Below are positions 17,581 through 26,389 of a DNA stretch of 64,000 nucleotides, piece after piece. The translations under genes were made by a program, and so were the position numbers. The stretch lies in NCBI GenBank assembly GCA_017542475.1, contig JAFXXD010000031.1, positions 1-64,000 on the forward strand, given 5' to 3'. The DNA comes from Ruminococcus sp. Its GTDB lineage: Bacteria; Bacillota; Clostridia; Oscillospirales; Ruminococcaceae. Numbering within the stretch: the stretch's first letter is position 1; each line of letters begins with the position of its first letter. The notes beneath the pieces were generated by a model, which was not told the DNA's origin, searched no databases, and saw only the letters and a list, made by a program, of their open reading frames with translations.

Positions 17581-18481
17581 GCTTGCTGAGCACCGAGACG
17601 AAGTAGTCGGGGAGCTCGCTCGTGAACTCCATATACTCGCCCGTCGTCGGGTGGATAAAGCCTATTTTTCGGGCGTGCAGGCACTGTCCCTCTATGCCCT
17701 TGTAGGGCTTGCCGTAGACCGCGTCGCCGAGGACGGGGTGTCCGATGTAAGCGAGGTGCACGCGTATCTGGTGAGTGCGTCCGGTCTCGAGCCGCAGCTT
17801 TACGTGAGCGTAGCCGCCGTACTGCTTTATCACGCTGTAGTGCGTTACGGCACTGCGGCTGTTCTCGGTGGTAACGCACATCTTCTTGCGGTCGGTCTTG
17901 TGGCGACCTATCGGCGCGTCTACCGTCCCCTTGCTCTCCTTGAAAGCCCCGCAGGCTACCGCCTCGTACTCGCGGGTGAAGCTGTGCTCCTTTATCTGCT
18001 CCGCAAGGTGCAGGTGAGCCGCGTCGTTCTTCGCGACGATAAGCAGCCCGCTCGTGTCCTTGTCTATGCGGTGGACGATACCCGGACGGATAACGCCGTT
18101 TATCCCCGACAGGCTGTCCCCGCAGTGGTGCAGGAGCGCATTCACGAGAGTGCCCGTGTAATTGCCGTGGGCGGGGTGTACCACCATGCCCTTCGGCTTG
18201 TTCACGACGAGGAGGTCGCTGTCCTCATAGACGATATCGAGCGGTATATCCTCGGGAACTGCGTCCATCGGCTCGGGCTCGGGTATCTCGACCTCGACCG
18301 TCTCGCCGCCGCGGAGCTTGTAGTTCTTGCTCACGCTCCTGCCGTCGGCGAGAACGAGCCCGCCCTCGATAAGTCCCTGTACAGCGGAGCGTGTGAGCTC
18401 CGCAATATTGTCCGAAATATACTTGTCTATCCTCGCTCCCGCGGCGTCAGAGCCGCAGACGAGTGTGACCCTGTCACTCAT
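17567..18481 (-). CDS. rluD: RluA/RluD-family 23S rRNA pseudouridine synthase
   Basis: 304 residues. An S4 RNA-binding domain (about 14-65) is followed by the RluA-type catalytic domain. The catalytic Asp is D140 in HRIDKDTSG. Gene order lspA-rluD is the same as in Bacillus (lspA-ylyB), which supports the assignment to the RluD/YlyB branch. The start overlaps the end of lspA by eight bases, with the ribosome site GGAG inside lspA. Exact target uridines are inferred, not shown. Confidence 0.93.
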   Translation of the reverse strand: MSDRVTLVCGSDAAGARIDKYISDNIAELTRSAVQGLIEGGLVLADGRSVSKNYKLRGGETVEVEIPEPEPMDAVPEDIPLDIVYEDSDLLVVNKPKGMVVHPAHGNYTGTLVNALLHHCGDSLSGINGVIRPGIVHRIDKDTSGLLIVAKNDAAHLHLAEQIKEHSFTREYEAVACGAFKESKGTVDAPIGRHKTDRKKMCVTTENSRSAVTHYSVIKQYGGYAHVKLRLETGRTHQIRVHLAYIGHPVLGDAVYGKPYKGIEGQCLHARKIGFIHPTTGEYMEFTSELPDYFVSVLSKLEKM

Positions 18482-18995
18482 TGCCGCTCTCCGTTTTCGC
18501 CTCTTCGAGCTTCGCAGCCTTCTTCGCCTTCTCTATCTTCGGGTCGATGAAGACCATATACACGAGCACGAATATGAACGCGAACGTCACGCAGATGTCG
18601 GCAACATTGAATATCGCAAAGTGAAAGGGCTTGAACTCGAACATATCCACAACGTAGCCGTAGCGTATGCGGTCGATGAAGTTCCCGATGCCGCCCGCAA
18701 CGAACAGCATTATCGAAAAGCTCAGGAATTTCGAGCGTTTCAGCGCATAGAACATTCCCACGAAGCCGAGCACGATAACCAGCGACGTGAAGCCGATAAG
18801 GAACCACTTCTGCCCCGACATACTGCCGAAGATAGCACCGTCGTTCTCGAGGTAGGTCAGGTCGAACACCTTGAAGCTGCCGAAGTGTATGAAGTCCATA
18901 CTGCCGACGGGCTTGAGCGATGTGACCGCCCAGTGCTTGACGAGCTGGTCTGCCACGACGAGCACGGCGATGAGTACAACGAGTATTATCGTCAT
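18474..18995 (-). CDS. lspA: signal peptidase II (prolipoprotein)
   Basis: 173 residues from the ATG at 18995, which has AAAGGAT upstream; a longer in-frame extension has no ribosome site. Four membrane helices are visible. The catalytic Asp pair is D108 (GNFIDRIR) and D133 (FNVADICVT). It cleaves lipoprotein precursors, several of which are encoded in this window (lipoboxes LLTGC, LLAGC and similar). A charged Lys/Glu tail extends past the last helix. Located between ileS and rluD, as commonly in Firmicutes. Confidence 0.95.
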   Translation of the reverse strand: MTIILVVLIAVLVVADQLVKHWAVTSLKPVGSMDFIHFGSFKVFDLTYLENDGAIFGSMSGQKWFLIGFTSLVIVLGFVGMFYALKRSKFLSFSIMLFVAGGIGNFIDRIRYGYVVDMFEFKPFHFAIFNVADICVTFAFIFVLVYMVFIDPKIEKAKKAAKLEEAKTESGNE

Positions 18996-19056
18996 ATTTA
19001 TCCTTTCGCAAACATTGCCTGCCGCAGTATTCACGGCAGGCAATATCGTTCTGATT

Positions 19057-21828
19057 TTATATCTCTACGGCTGCCGCACATCTGTCGCAGAGTGTGGGGT
19101 GCGCGGCGTTCCTGCCGACTGTGCACGAATAGCACCAGCAGCGCTCGCACTTGTCGCCGTCAGCCTTGGCTACCTCGAACGAGGTATCGCCGTCAGCCTT
19201 CTCGACCTCCACGCCCGAAACGATGAGGATATCCTTCAGCTCGGGAGCGAGGGCGGTGTATCTGTCGAAGTCAGCCTCGGAGGACTTGACGATTATCTTA
19301 GCCTCGAGCGACTTGCCGATAGTCTTTGCGTTTCTTGCGTCCTCAAGCACCTTGTTCACACCGAGGCGGGTGTTGTAGATGAAGTCCCACTTGTCGGTGA
19401 ATTCAGCGCTGAACGCGATACCGCTCTTCTCAGGCATCTGATTGAGGAATACGCTCTCCTTGTCATCAGCGGAAGTGTGCGGCATGAACTGCCATATCTC
19501 CTCTGCTGTGAACGAGATTATCGGAGCCGCGAGCCTTGCAAGCGCGCTGAGTATGCGGTACATAGCCGTCTGAGCAGCACGGCGGAGGTCACTGTTCTCC
19601 TTCTCGCAGTAGAGCCTGTCCTTGATGATGTCGAGGTAGAAGTTGGACATATCAACAACGCAGAAGTTGTGGATAGCATGGAAGGCGATATGGAAATCGT
19701 ACTTCTCGTAGCCGCCCTTTACGTCGTCAATGAGCTTGTCGAGCTTCATAAGAGCCCATTTATCGAGCTCCGTGAGCTTATCGTCGGAAACGCAGTCCTT
19801 ATCGGGGTCGAAGCCTGCGCCGTTGCCGAGGTTTCCGAGTATGAATCTTGCGGTATTGCGTATCTTCTTGTAGGCGTCCGAGAGCTGGCTCAGAATGGGC
19901 TTGGAGATACGGATATCGCTGTGATAATCGGAGGAAGCCACCCACAGGCGGAGGATATCCGCGCCGTACTGGTCGGTTATCTCGCTGGGGTCGATACCGT
20001 TGCCGAGCGACTTGTGCATGGTCTTGCCCTCGCCGTCAACTACCCAGCCGTGGGTGCAGACTGCCTTATAGGGGGCAGTTCCCTTGTATACTACAGATGT
20101 AAGGAGTGACGACTGGAACCAGCCGCGGTACTGGTCTGCGCCCTCAAGATAGAGGTCGGCAGGCCATGAGAGGCTGTCGAATTCGTCCATAACAGAGGTG
20201 TGCGAAACGCCGCTGTCGAACCATACGTCCATTATGTCATATTCCTTGGTGAACTCGCCGCAGCCGCACTCGCACTTGACGGAAGCGGGTATGAACTCGC
20301 CGACTTCCTTCGTCCACCATGCGTCCGAGCCCTCCTTGCGGAAGAGGTCAGCGATAGCGGTGATAGTCTCGTCGGTGACGATGGGCTTGCCGCAGTCCTT
20401 GCAGTAGATGACGGGTATCGGAACGCCCCATGTTCTCTGGCGCGAGATACACCAGTCGCTTCTGTCGCGGACCATGCCCTTGATGCGGTCCTCACCCCAC
20501 TCGGGTATCCACTGTACGCTCTCGATAGCCTTTACAGCCTCGTCCTTGAAGCCGTTCACGGAGCAGAACCACTGCTCTGTTGCGCGGTAGATTATCGGGC
20601 TGTTACATCTCCAGCAATGGGGGTACTGGTGGACAATCTTCTGTGTCGCGAGCATTGCGCCGAGCTCTGTGAGCTTTGCGGCGATAGCCTTGTTAGCCTC
20701 GTCGGTGTCAAGTCCCGCAAACTCGCCTGCCTCCGCAGTCTGCTTGCCCTTGGCGTCAACGCATACGATTATGCCGATGTCGTCGTAGTTCTTGCAGACC
20801 TCAAAGTCCTCGACGCCGTAGCCGGGAGCGGTATGTACGCAGCCCGTACCGCTTTCGAGAGTTACGTGGTCGCCGACGATTATCGGTGACGGACGGTCGT
20901 AGAGCGGGTGCTTGGTCTTCATTCCCTCGAGCTCTGCGCCTGTGAAGATGTGCTCGGTGGTATAATCGGTGATACCCGCAGTCTCCATGGTCGTCTTTAC
21001 GAGCTCCTCAGCCATTACGTAGTACTCATCGCCTACGTGTACGAGGGTATAGTTATACTCGGGTCCGAGGCAGATAGCGAGGTTGCCCGGGATTGTCCAG
21101 GTGGTGGTAGTCCAGATAACGAAGTATATCTTTGAAAGGTCAAGACCGAGACCTTTGAATATGCCCTTGTCGTCGGTAACGTTGAACTTTACGTAGATAG
21201 AGTAGCACGGGTCGTTGGAATACTCTATCTCAGCCTCTGCGAGGGCTGTATTACAGTCGGGGCACCAGTAAACGGGCTTCAAGCCCTTGTACATATAGCC
21301 CTTCTTAGCCATCGAGCCGAATACCTCGACCTGACGAGCCTCATACTCGGGACGGAGCGTGAGATAGGGATAGTCATAGTCGCCGAGCGAGCCCATTCTC
21401 TTGAAGCCCTTCATCTGGTTGGCGACCTGAGTCATGGCATAGTCGCGGCAATGCTTTCTCAGCTCTATGGGCGGGATAGCGCCGTCCTTTACGCCGATAG
21501 CCTTCATAGCCTTGAGCTCGATAGGCAGACCGTGCGTGTCCCAGCCGGGGACGTAAGGAGCGCAGAAGCCCGTCATATTCTTATACTTCACGATGAAGTC
21601 CTTCAGCGACTTGTTCAGCGCATGACCGAGGTGGATATCACCGTTAGCATACGGAGGTCCGTCGTGGAGAATGAATGTGGGCTTGCCCTTGTTCTTCTCT
21701 ATCATCTTGTAGTAGAGCCTCTCGCTCTCCCATTTTTCGAGAGTTTCGGGCTCTCTCTTGGGCAGATTTCCTCTCATCGGGAATTCTGTAACAGGTAAAT
21801 TCAGAGTAGCATTGTAATCCTGTGCCAT
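19057..21828 (-). CDS. ileS: isoleucyl-tRNA synthetase
   Basis: 923 residues from the ATG at 21828 with AAAGGTG upstream. Charges tRNA-Ile. The HIGH motif is HLGH (66-69) within DIHLGHALNK. The KMSKS loop is changed to KTMHKSLGN. The editing domain lies between them. A C-terminal zinc finger has CERC and CDRC pairs. This is the longer bacterial type with a zinc tail. No T-box leader is seen: the 150 bases upstream hold a family B repeat. It follows divIVA, as in many Firmicutes. Confidence 0.97.
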   Translation of the reverse strand: MAQDYNATLNLPVTEFPMRGNLPKREPETLEKWESERLYYKMIEKNKGKPTFILHDGPPYANGDIHLGHALNKSLKDFIVKYKNMTGFCAPYVPGWDTHGLPIELKAMKAIGVKDGAIPPIELRKHCRDYAMTQVANQMKGFKRMGSLGDYDYPYLTLRPEYEARQVEVFGSMAKKGYMYKGLKPVYWCPDCNTALAEAEIEYSNDPCYSIYVKFNVTDDKGIFKGLGLDLSKIYFVIWTTTTWTIPGNLAICLGPEYNYTLVHVGDEYYVMAEELVKTTMETAGITDYTTEHIFTGAELEGMKTKHPLYDRPSPIIVGDHVTLESGTGCVHTAPGYGVEDFEVCKNYDDIGIIVCVDAKGKQTAEAGEFAGLDTDEANKAIAAKLTELGAMLATQKIVHQYPHCWRCNSPIIYRATEQWFCSVNGFKDEAVKAIESVQWIPEWGEDRIKGMVRDRSDWCISRQRTWGVPIPVIYCKDCGKPIVTDETITAIADLFRKEGSDAWWTKEVGEFIPASVKCECGCGEFTKEYDIMDVWFDSGVSHTSVMDEFDSLSWPADLYLEGADQYRGWFQSSLLTSVVYKGTAPYKAVCTHGWVVDGEGKTMHKSLGNGIDPSEITDQYGADILRLWVASSDYHSDIRISKPILSQLSDAYKKIRNTARFILGNLGNGAGFDPDKDCVSDDKLTELDKWALMKLDKLIDDVKGGYEKYDFHIAFHAIHNFCVVDMSNFYLDIIKDRLYCEKENSDLRRAAQTAMYRILSALARLAAPIISFTAEEIWQFMPHTSADDKESVFLNQMPEKSGIAFSAEFTDKWDFIYNTRLGVNKVLEDARNAKTIGKSLEAKIIVKSSEADFDRYTALAPELKDILIVSGVEVEKADGDTSFEVAKADGDKCERCWCYSCTVGRNAAHPTLCDRCAAAVEI

Positions 21829-21849
21829 TGGTATCACCTTTCGTTGTAT

Positions 21850-21953
21850 TAATGCGTAATTCGTAATTCGTAATTGCGGTGTCCCTTCGGGACTTATTTT
21901 TAATAATATCGCGCCAGCGATACCATTAATTACGCATTACGAATTTTAATTCG
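21850..21953. repeat. family B element, full
   Basis: Left arm GTAATTC heptamers (three in a row), boundary GGTGTC, hairpin GTCCCTTCGGGAC, AT-rich linker, hairpin ATCGCGCCAGCGAT, boundary GATACC, right arm of AATTACGCATTACGAATT. It separates divIVA from ileS. Confidence 0.85.
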
Positions 21954-21977
21954 CCGTTTCCGCTGCAGGGCAGTCGA

Positions 21978-22529
21978 TCAGCCCTCAACGCCGTTAGCTA
22001 CAGCATTTGCGATGTCCTCGGCAGTCTCTGTGGGGTCGAGGTCGTCGTCGTAGCTCTCGGGCATAGAGGATATCATCTCAAGGTGAGCCTTGTACATATA
22101 GAAGAGGCTCTTCTTGAACTCAGCCACCTGGCGGCGTGCGTCGATGAGAGCTTCCTTCTCCTTTGCTATCTCGGCACGGTTCTTCTCCATAGCCTCAGCG
22201 TGCTGACGAACAGCCTCGTCCTCGAGCTGGTCTGCCTTAGCCTGAGCCTCGGCGATTATCTGCTCAGCCTTGTCGTTTGCGTCATTGAGCACCTGATGAC
22301 CCTGCTTCTGAGCGCCGAGGAGTGCGTCCTTGAGGGCGTCCTCGTCCTTCATATACTCTCTTACCTTGTCGGCAAGTATCTGTATCTTGTTGTTGGCCTC
22401 TGCGCGCTCGCGCTCCATTTCGTCGAGCTCAGCCTCGAGCTGTGAGAGGAATTCGTCTATCTCCTCCTGCTTATAGCCGAAGGCAGCCTTTTCAAACCTC
22501 TTATTTCTTACGTCCTTTGATGTTATCAT
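21978..22529 (-). CDS. divIVA: DivIVA-family cell division/polarity protein
   Basis: 183 residues from the second in-frame ATG, which suits the GAGGTGA ribosome site better than the first (22535). The N-terminus has the membrane-binding DivIVA motif (ITSKDVRNKRFEKAAFGYK, then EEIDEFL), followed by a long Glu/Ala/Lys coiled coil to about 160. DivIVA marks strongly curved membrane at poles and septa. The gene sits after sepF-ylmH and before ileS, the standard Gram-positive order. Confidence 0.93.
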   Translation of the reverse strand: MITSKDVRNKRFEKAAFGYKQEEIDEFLSQLEAELDEMERERAEANNKIQILADKVREYMKDEDALKDALLGAQKQGHQVLNDANDKAEQIIAEAQAKADQLEDEAVRQHAEAMEKNRAEIAKEKEALIDARRQVAEFKKSLFYMYKAHLEMISSMPESYDDDLDPTETAEDIANAVANGVEG

Positions 22530-22541
22530 TATCATTCACCT

Positions 22542-23300
22542 CTAAATAAATTTTTTCAGAATTATGTGTATACGGCGCTTTTTGGTCTCGCCGCCAATAC
22601 CCGAAAGAATAAATCTGCCGCAGCCTCTCACCGAGAGTATATCCCCCTCCGCGAGCTCCTTCGAGCACGAGTCTGCGGTGATATGGTTCACGTCCACCCT
22701 GTCCGTGCGGATAAGCTCTGCCGCTTTTTCGCGGCTCACCTTAGCCGCGAGGCTGACAACGCAGTCGAGCCGCAGAGAGGCGACCGTACCGCCCATATCC
22801 TGAAATTTCTGAGCATCTGTGAGCTCAAACGGACGGCTGTCGGTTATCTTCACGCCGACGCGTCCTATCTTCGTCACGGATGACATTATCGTCTCCGCGG
22901 CGATGTCCGTCACAAAAGTCTGGGCGAGCCCGTCCTCCGCGACGATATCCCCTATCACCTCGCGTTTGAGCATCTGAGCCATGAACGAGCCGAGGAAGTC
23001 CCTGTGCGTGAGCTTGTCCTCCTCCCGAAAGATGAAGGTCAGGCACTTCATCGGGAACAGCTCCCTTATGCCGTCCTCGAGGTAGTCGGGGTAAACAGCC
23101 AGCATTTTCCGCCTTGCGCCGTCGTAGCCGCCCCACATCAGATATCCGAGCGAGCCGACGTTCGCCCTGCACCAGAGCTCCGCCTCCGCGCACTGTCTCT
23201 CGTCGAAGAAGGACGAGAACACGGGAGCGCAGTCCCTGCCGCAGCGGCTCACCATATCCGCGAGCCTTGCGAAAAAAAGCTTATCGGGCTGTGTATCCAT
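22542..23300 (-). CDS. ylmH: S4-domain RNA-binding protein YlmH
   Basis: 252 residues. The C-terminal S4 domain is clear (AAKVSREKAAELIRTDRV, then DILSVRGCGRFIL). The N-terminal part matches the YlmH layout, with YPDYLEDGI and the long HRDFLGS helix region. In Bacillus YlmH binds stalled large ribosomal subunits in quality control. The start overlaps the sepF stop by one base. Context in the sepF-divIVA cluster agrees. Confidence 0.88.
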   Translation of the reverse strand: MDTQPDKLFFARLADMVSRCGRDCAPVFSSFFDERQCAEAELWCRANVGSLGYLMWGGYDGARRKMLAVYPDYLEDGIRELFPMKCLTFIFREEDKLTHRDFLGSFMAQMLKREVIGDIVAEDGLAQTFVTDIAAETIMSSVTKIGRVGVKITDSRPFELTDAQKFQDMGGTVASLRLDCVVSLAAKVSREKAAELIRTDRVDVNHITADSCSKELAEGDILSVRGCGRFILSGIGGETKKRRIHIILKKFI

Positions 23301-23785
23301 CAGATGAATACGCCGTTGTTCTCCAGCTCGCCGACGAGGTCCTCGCCGATGAAGCCGACATTGTAGGGCGTGATGATGTATGTGAGGTTCGCAACGGGCT
23401 TGAGGCTGCCGCCGTTAGCGTAGGCAACGCCAACGAGGAAGTCGATTATTCTTCTCTTGTTCTCGGGAGAAGCTGTCTCAAGGTTGAGAACTACTGTCTT
23501 CTTGGCGATGAGGTGATCGGCTATCTGCTTTGCGTCTGTGAAAGCAGAGGGCTTTACGAGAACGACCTGAAGCTGTGCGGTGGTCTGGATATTAACGACC
23601 TTGTTCCTTCTGCTTCCGAATGTGCTTCCGCCCTCACCTGATGCTGCGGCTACAGCCTCCTCGTGCTCGATAGCGGCAGCTGCGCGCTCGGCTCTGGGGT
23701 CAGCGTGGAGGGGAGTATCAGCGAAATCGCCGTCTTCGTCCTCGGCAGCAAAAAAGAAGTCCTTGATATTCTCGAACAGTTTCAT
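23300..23785 (-). CDS. sepF: SepF, FtsZ-ring anchor
   Basis: 161 residues. The amphipathic N-terminus MKLFENIKDFFF would bind the membrane, an acidic/Ala-rich linker follows, and the C-terminal globular domain (about 75-155) has the SepF signature ADHLIAKKTVVLNLE and RRIIDFLVGVAYANGGSL. It tethers and bundles FtsZ. Ribosome site GGAG before the ATG. Neighbours ylmE and ylmH match the conserved cluster. Confidence 0.95.
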   Translation of the reverse strand: MKLFENIKDFFFAAEDEDGDFADTPLHADPRAERAAAAIEHEEAVAAASGEGGSTFGSRRNKVVNIQTTAQLQVVLVKPSAFTDAKQIADHLIAKKTVVLNLETASPENKRRIIDFLVGVAYANGGSLKPVANLTYIITPYNVGFIGEDLVGELENNGVFI

Positions 23786-23916
23786 AATTTACTCCATTCT
23801 CCGCATTTTTTATATTTCTGTGACTGCCGCGCTCCATGCGGAGGGACGCGGAAGCTTGTAATGCCGTGATATATCATTTCCGTCCGCGGACGGTTCTGAA
23901 CTGCTGAAGGCAAAGG

Positions 23917-24612
23917 TCACTTCTTCGAGTAGTCCCTCGCTCCGAAAAGTCCCGTGCCTACACGCACGAGCGTCGAGCCGTGCATAACGGCGTCGGCGTA
24001 ATCGTGGGTCATACCCATAGAGAGCACGTCCATACCGAGCCCTGACGAGTCCTTCATCTTATGGAAGAGCTCCTCCATACGCCCGAGGAAGATGTCTCCC
24101 GAGGCGGGCGGCGGTATCGTCATAAGTCCGCGCACTCTCAGGTTCTCCATTGAAGCCGCCGCCTCAAGGAGCTCCGCAAGGCCGTCGGGAGCTATACCGC
24201 TCTTGGAATCCTCTCCGCCGATGTTGACCTCGCAGAGTATATCCATCGTCTTATTATGTGCAATCGCGAGCCTGTTTATTTCCGCGGCGAGCTTTATGCT
24301 GTCCACGGACTGTATCATCGTCATCGGCCCGATTATGTATTTGACCTTGTTTGTCTGAAGGTGCCCGATGAAGTGCACCTCCGCAGAAGGGTCATATGCG
24401 TCCTGCTTGGAGAGGAATTCCTGCACCCTGTTCTCGCCGAGGAGCGTCACGCCGAGCTCTACCGCGCGGTTGACTATCTCGGGAGCGACGGTCTTGGTGA
24501 CCGCCATAATGCGTACATCCTCTGCCCTTCTTCCGCATTTATCAGCCGCCTCCGCGATATTCTCACGTATAGCGGCGAGGTTTTCGTTTACATAGCTGAG
24601 AGCGTCAGTCAT
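23917..24612 (-). CDS. ylmE: PLP homeostasis protein, YggS/YlmE family
   Basis: 231 residues from the ATG at 24612 with AAGGAG nine bases upstream; an in-frame TTG at 24621 is less likely. Alanine-racemase-like single-domain barrel. The PLP-binding lysine lies in MAVTKT near residue 40. Other family blocks are LLGENRVQEF, HFIGHLQTNK and GMTHDYADAV. Such proteins buffer pyridoxal phosphate and have no known catalysis. The start overlaps the end of the gene upstream. Confidence 0.94.
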   Translation of the reverse strand: MTDALSYVNENLAAIRENIAEAADKCGRRAEDVRIMAVTKTVAPEIVNRAVELGVTLLGENRVQEFLSKQDAYDPSAEVHFIGHLQTNKVKYIIGPMTMIQSVDSIKLAAEINRLAIAHNKTMDILCEVNIGGEDSKSGIAPDGLAELLEAAASMENLRVRGLMTIPPPASGDIFLGRMEELFHKMKDSSGLGMDVLSMGMTHDYADAVMHGSTLVRVGTGLFGARDYSKK

Positions 24613-25876
24613 CTGCGTCAACTCCTTCTATCAGGATATCGTCGTACAGAGACAGGTAAGAGCTGTCCTCCTCGTGCACCTTGGAGAGCACGTAATCGCT
24701 TCCCTCGTAGATAACGTCTATCTTCTTGAAGGTTACCTGTTCGCCCTTCATTATGTAGACGCCCTTGTAGTTGACGGTCGTGGTGGCGGGCTCGGTGCCC
24801 TCGGCGGGAGCCGAAGGGTCGGTCTCGGTCACGTCCGCGAAGCGTATGGACTCACGCGGCACCTTAAGCCCGTGGTACTCGCCCTTGATTATCTCGCACT
24901 TCTCGACGCGGTGCTTGACGAGGTCGTAGTTGAACTGGTCGCACTCGAGTATGATGATACTCTTTGCGGCGTTGCCCTCGTCCCTGACGTCCTTTATCAC
25001 AGCGCTGAAAGTATCAGCGGAGGAATCAAATCTGAGGCTCACACTGCTGCCTATCGCGTACTCCTTGCGGGAGTTGTCGATAATGCCCGCGAGGTACCAG
25101 CCGTAGCCGTCGATGAGCTTGCCGACCACCTGCGGGTCGTCGGTCTTGCGGTCAACGATGCTGCTGAGCTCCGCGATGGTGAGCTCGTCCAGCTTATCGG
25201 GGGTGAGCTCCTTCTCGTAGCCGTCACTGTAGCTGACGAAATATGCCGAACGCGGAGACTTTATGACCTCCGTGGGCTTTGTGGACTCCGACTTCAGCAG
25301 AGCGAGCTCCGCATTGATGTCGGTTATCTGCTGATTGAAGCCGCTCACCTGCTTGGTGATTATCTGGTACGTGCTCATATCCACGACCAGATCCTCCATA
25401 TCCCTTTTCAGAGTCTCATAGTCGCCCATATCGCGGCTGTAGATGAGGCTTCTGTAGCTCTCCTCAATGCTCTCGGAGAGAGTGGAGGGCTGAGCTGACT
25501 CGATAGTACCGGGGTTCTGTATCTTCTTGAGTATATCGAGCTCTCTGGTGAGCCTTTCTATCTCCCTGTTTCTGGCTATCTGCGTGTCGTCGGGGTAGAT
25601 CTCGGCGATGACCGTGCCGTTTCCGAGCTTGCCGCCGTCGGCTACGTTGTAGCTGATGATGCCGTTGCCGCTGTAGAGGCGCACCTCCTCGCTCCTTATG
25701 AACACGCCATTGAGCTCCTTCGAGGCTACAGCGTCGGACATAAGTGCCACGGCAGTTTTCTCCTGTCTGTTGCGGAAATTGTAAACGATACTGATAAATA
25801 TTATCAGAAGCAGTATGAGGACGCCGTTCCTCAGTATCTTCGAGATGATACTACTGTCTGACTTATTCGTATTCAT
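24605..25876 (-). CDS. membrane-anchored HlyD-like protein
   Basis: 423 residues. One membrane segment near the N-terminus (about 17-35), then an outside region with a biotinyl/lipoyl-like stretch (SYNVADGGKLGNGTVIAEI), a coiled coil (about 100-190, Leu/Glu/Lys rich) and a second barrel-like part (GSSVSLRFDSSADTFSAV). This is the layout of HlyD-type adaptors. No transporter partner is beside it; similar proteins sit next to ylmE and hfq in related genomes as far as I recall, hinting at a cell-envelope or division role. The function is open. Confidence 0.65.
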   Translation of the reverse strand: MNTNKSDSSIISKILRNGVLILLLIIFISIVYNFRNRQEKTAVALMSDAVASKELNGVFIRSEEVRLYSGNGIISYNVADGGKLGNGTVIAEIYPDDTQIARNREIERLTRELDILKKIQNPGTIESAQPSTLSESIEESYRSLIYSRDMGDYETLKRDMEDLVVDMSTYQIITKQVSGFNQQITDINAELALLKSESTKPTEVIKSPRSAYFVSYSDGYEKELTPDKLDELTIAELSSIVDRKTDDPQVVGKLIDGYGWYLAGIIDNSRKEYAIGSSVSLRFDSSADTFSAVIKDVRDEGNAAKSIIILECDQFNYDLVKHRVEKCEIIKGEYHGLKVPRESIRFADVTETDPSAPAEGTEPATTTVNYKGVYIMKGEQVTFKKIDVIYEGSDYVLSKVHEEDSSYLSLYDDILIEGVDADD

Positions 25877-25888
25877 TCACGTCACCGC

Positions 25889-26128
25889 TCATTCGCTCTT
25901 GTCTGTAGTATCGAGGATAGAAACGGGTCTTGCGGGGATTATTGTTGAGATAGCGTGCTTGTATACGAGCTGCTGCTTGCCGTCGCAGTCAAAAATAGCG
26001 ACGTAGCTGTCAAAGCCCCTTACCATACCCTTGAACTGGAAGCCGTTTGTGAGGATAATGGTCACTACGATCTTTTCCTTTCTGCACTGGTTGAGGAAAA
26101 CATCCTGCAAATTGATCGTTTTGTTCAT
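25889..26128 (-). CDS. hfq: RNA chaperone Hfq
   Basis: 79 residues from the ATG at 26128 with GGAG upstream; the longer frame to 26185 has no ribosome site. The Sm1 region is [19 protein letters not shown] and the Sm2 motif is VYKHAIST, which carries the conserved KH pair. It forms a hexamer that binds A-rich and U-rich RNA. Downstream of miaA, as in many bacteria. Its presence is relevant to the candidate small RNA in this window. Confidence 0.95.
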   Translation of the reverse strand: MNKTINLQDVFLNQCRKEKIVVTIILTNGFQFKGMVRGFDSYVAIFDCDGKQQLVYKHAISTIIPARPVSILDTTDKSE

Positions 26129-26178
26129 ACACATTCTCCATTCCTTTTTAGAATTCGGGAGCAGCCAGAAACAGGCGG

Positions 26179-26296
26179 CAGCCATCAGCCTTTAGCCATC
26201 AGCCCTTAGCTCGCGGTATCGCTGACGCGATAATATCGGAATATGTCCCGAAGAGACACCTCAAGCTAACGGCTAACGGCTGGCAGCTAACGGCTT
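26179..26296. repeat. family B element, full
   Basis: Left arm of AGCCATC/AGCCTTT heptamers, boundary GGTATC, hairpin TATCGC-TGAC-GCGATA, AT-rich linker, hairpin GTCCCGAAGAGAC, boundary ACACC, right arm CGGCTAA heptamers. It lies between miaA and hfq. Confidence 0.85.
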
Positions 26297-26389
26297 TCCG
26301 CAGCTTTTGCCGCTTCCGCAGGATCAACGTCCTTACGACGTGAGGGCATACCTATCCCATAAGGATAAAAATACACACAATACATTATA

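Noticed and set aside
21829-21977. T-box leader before ileS
   Set aside because: No T-box core sequence or antiterminator seen; the gap is a family B repeat.
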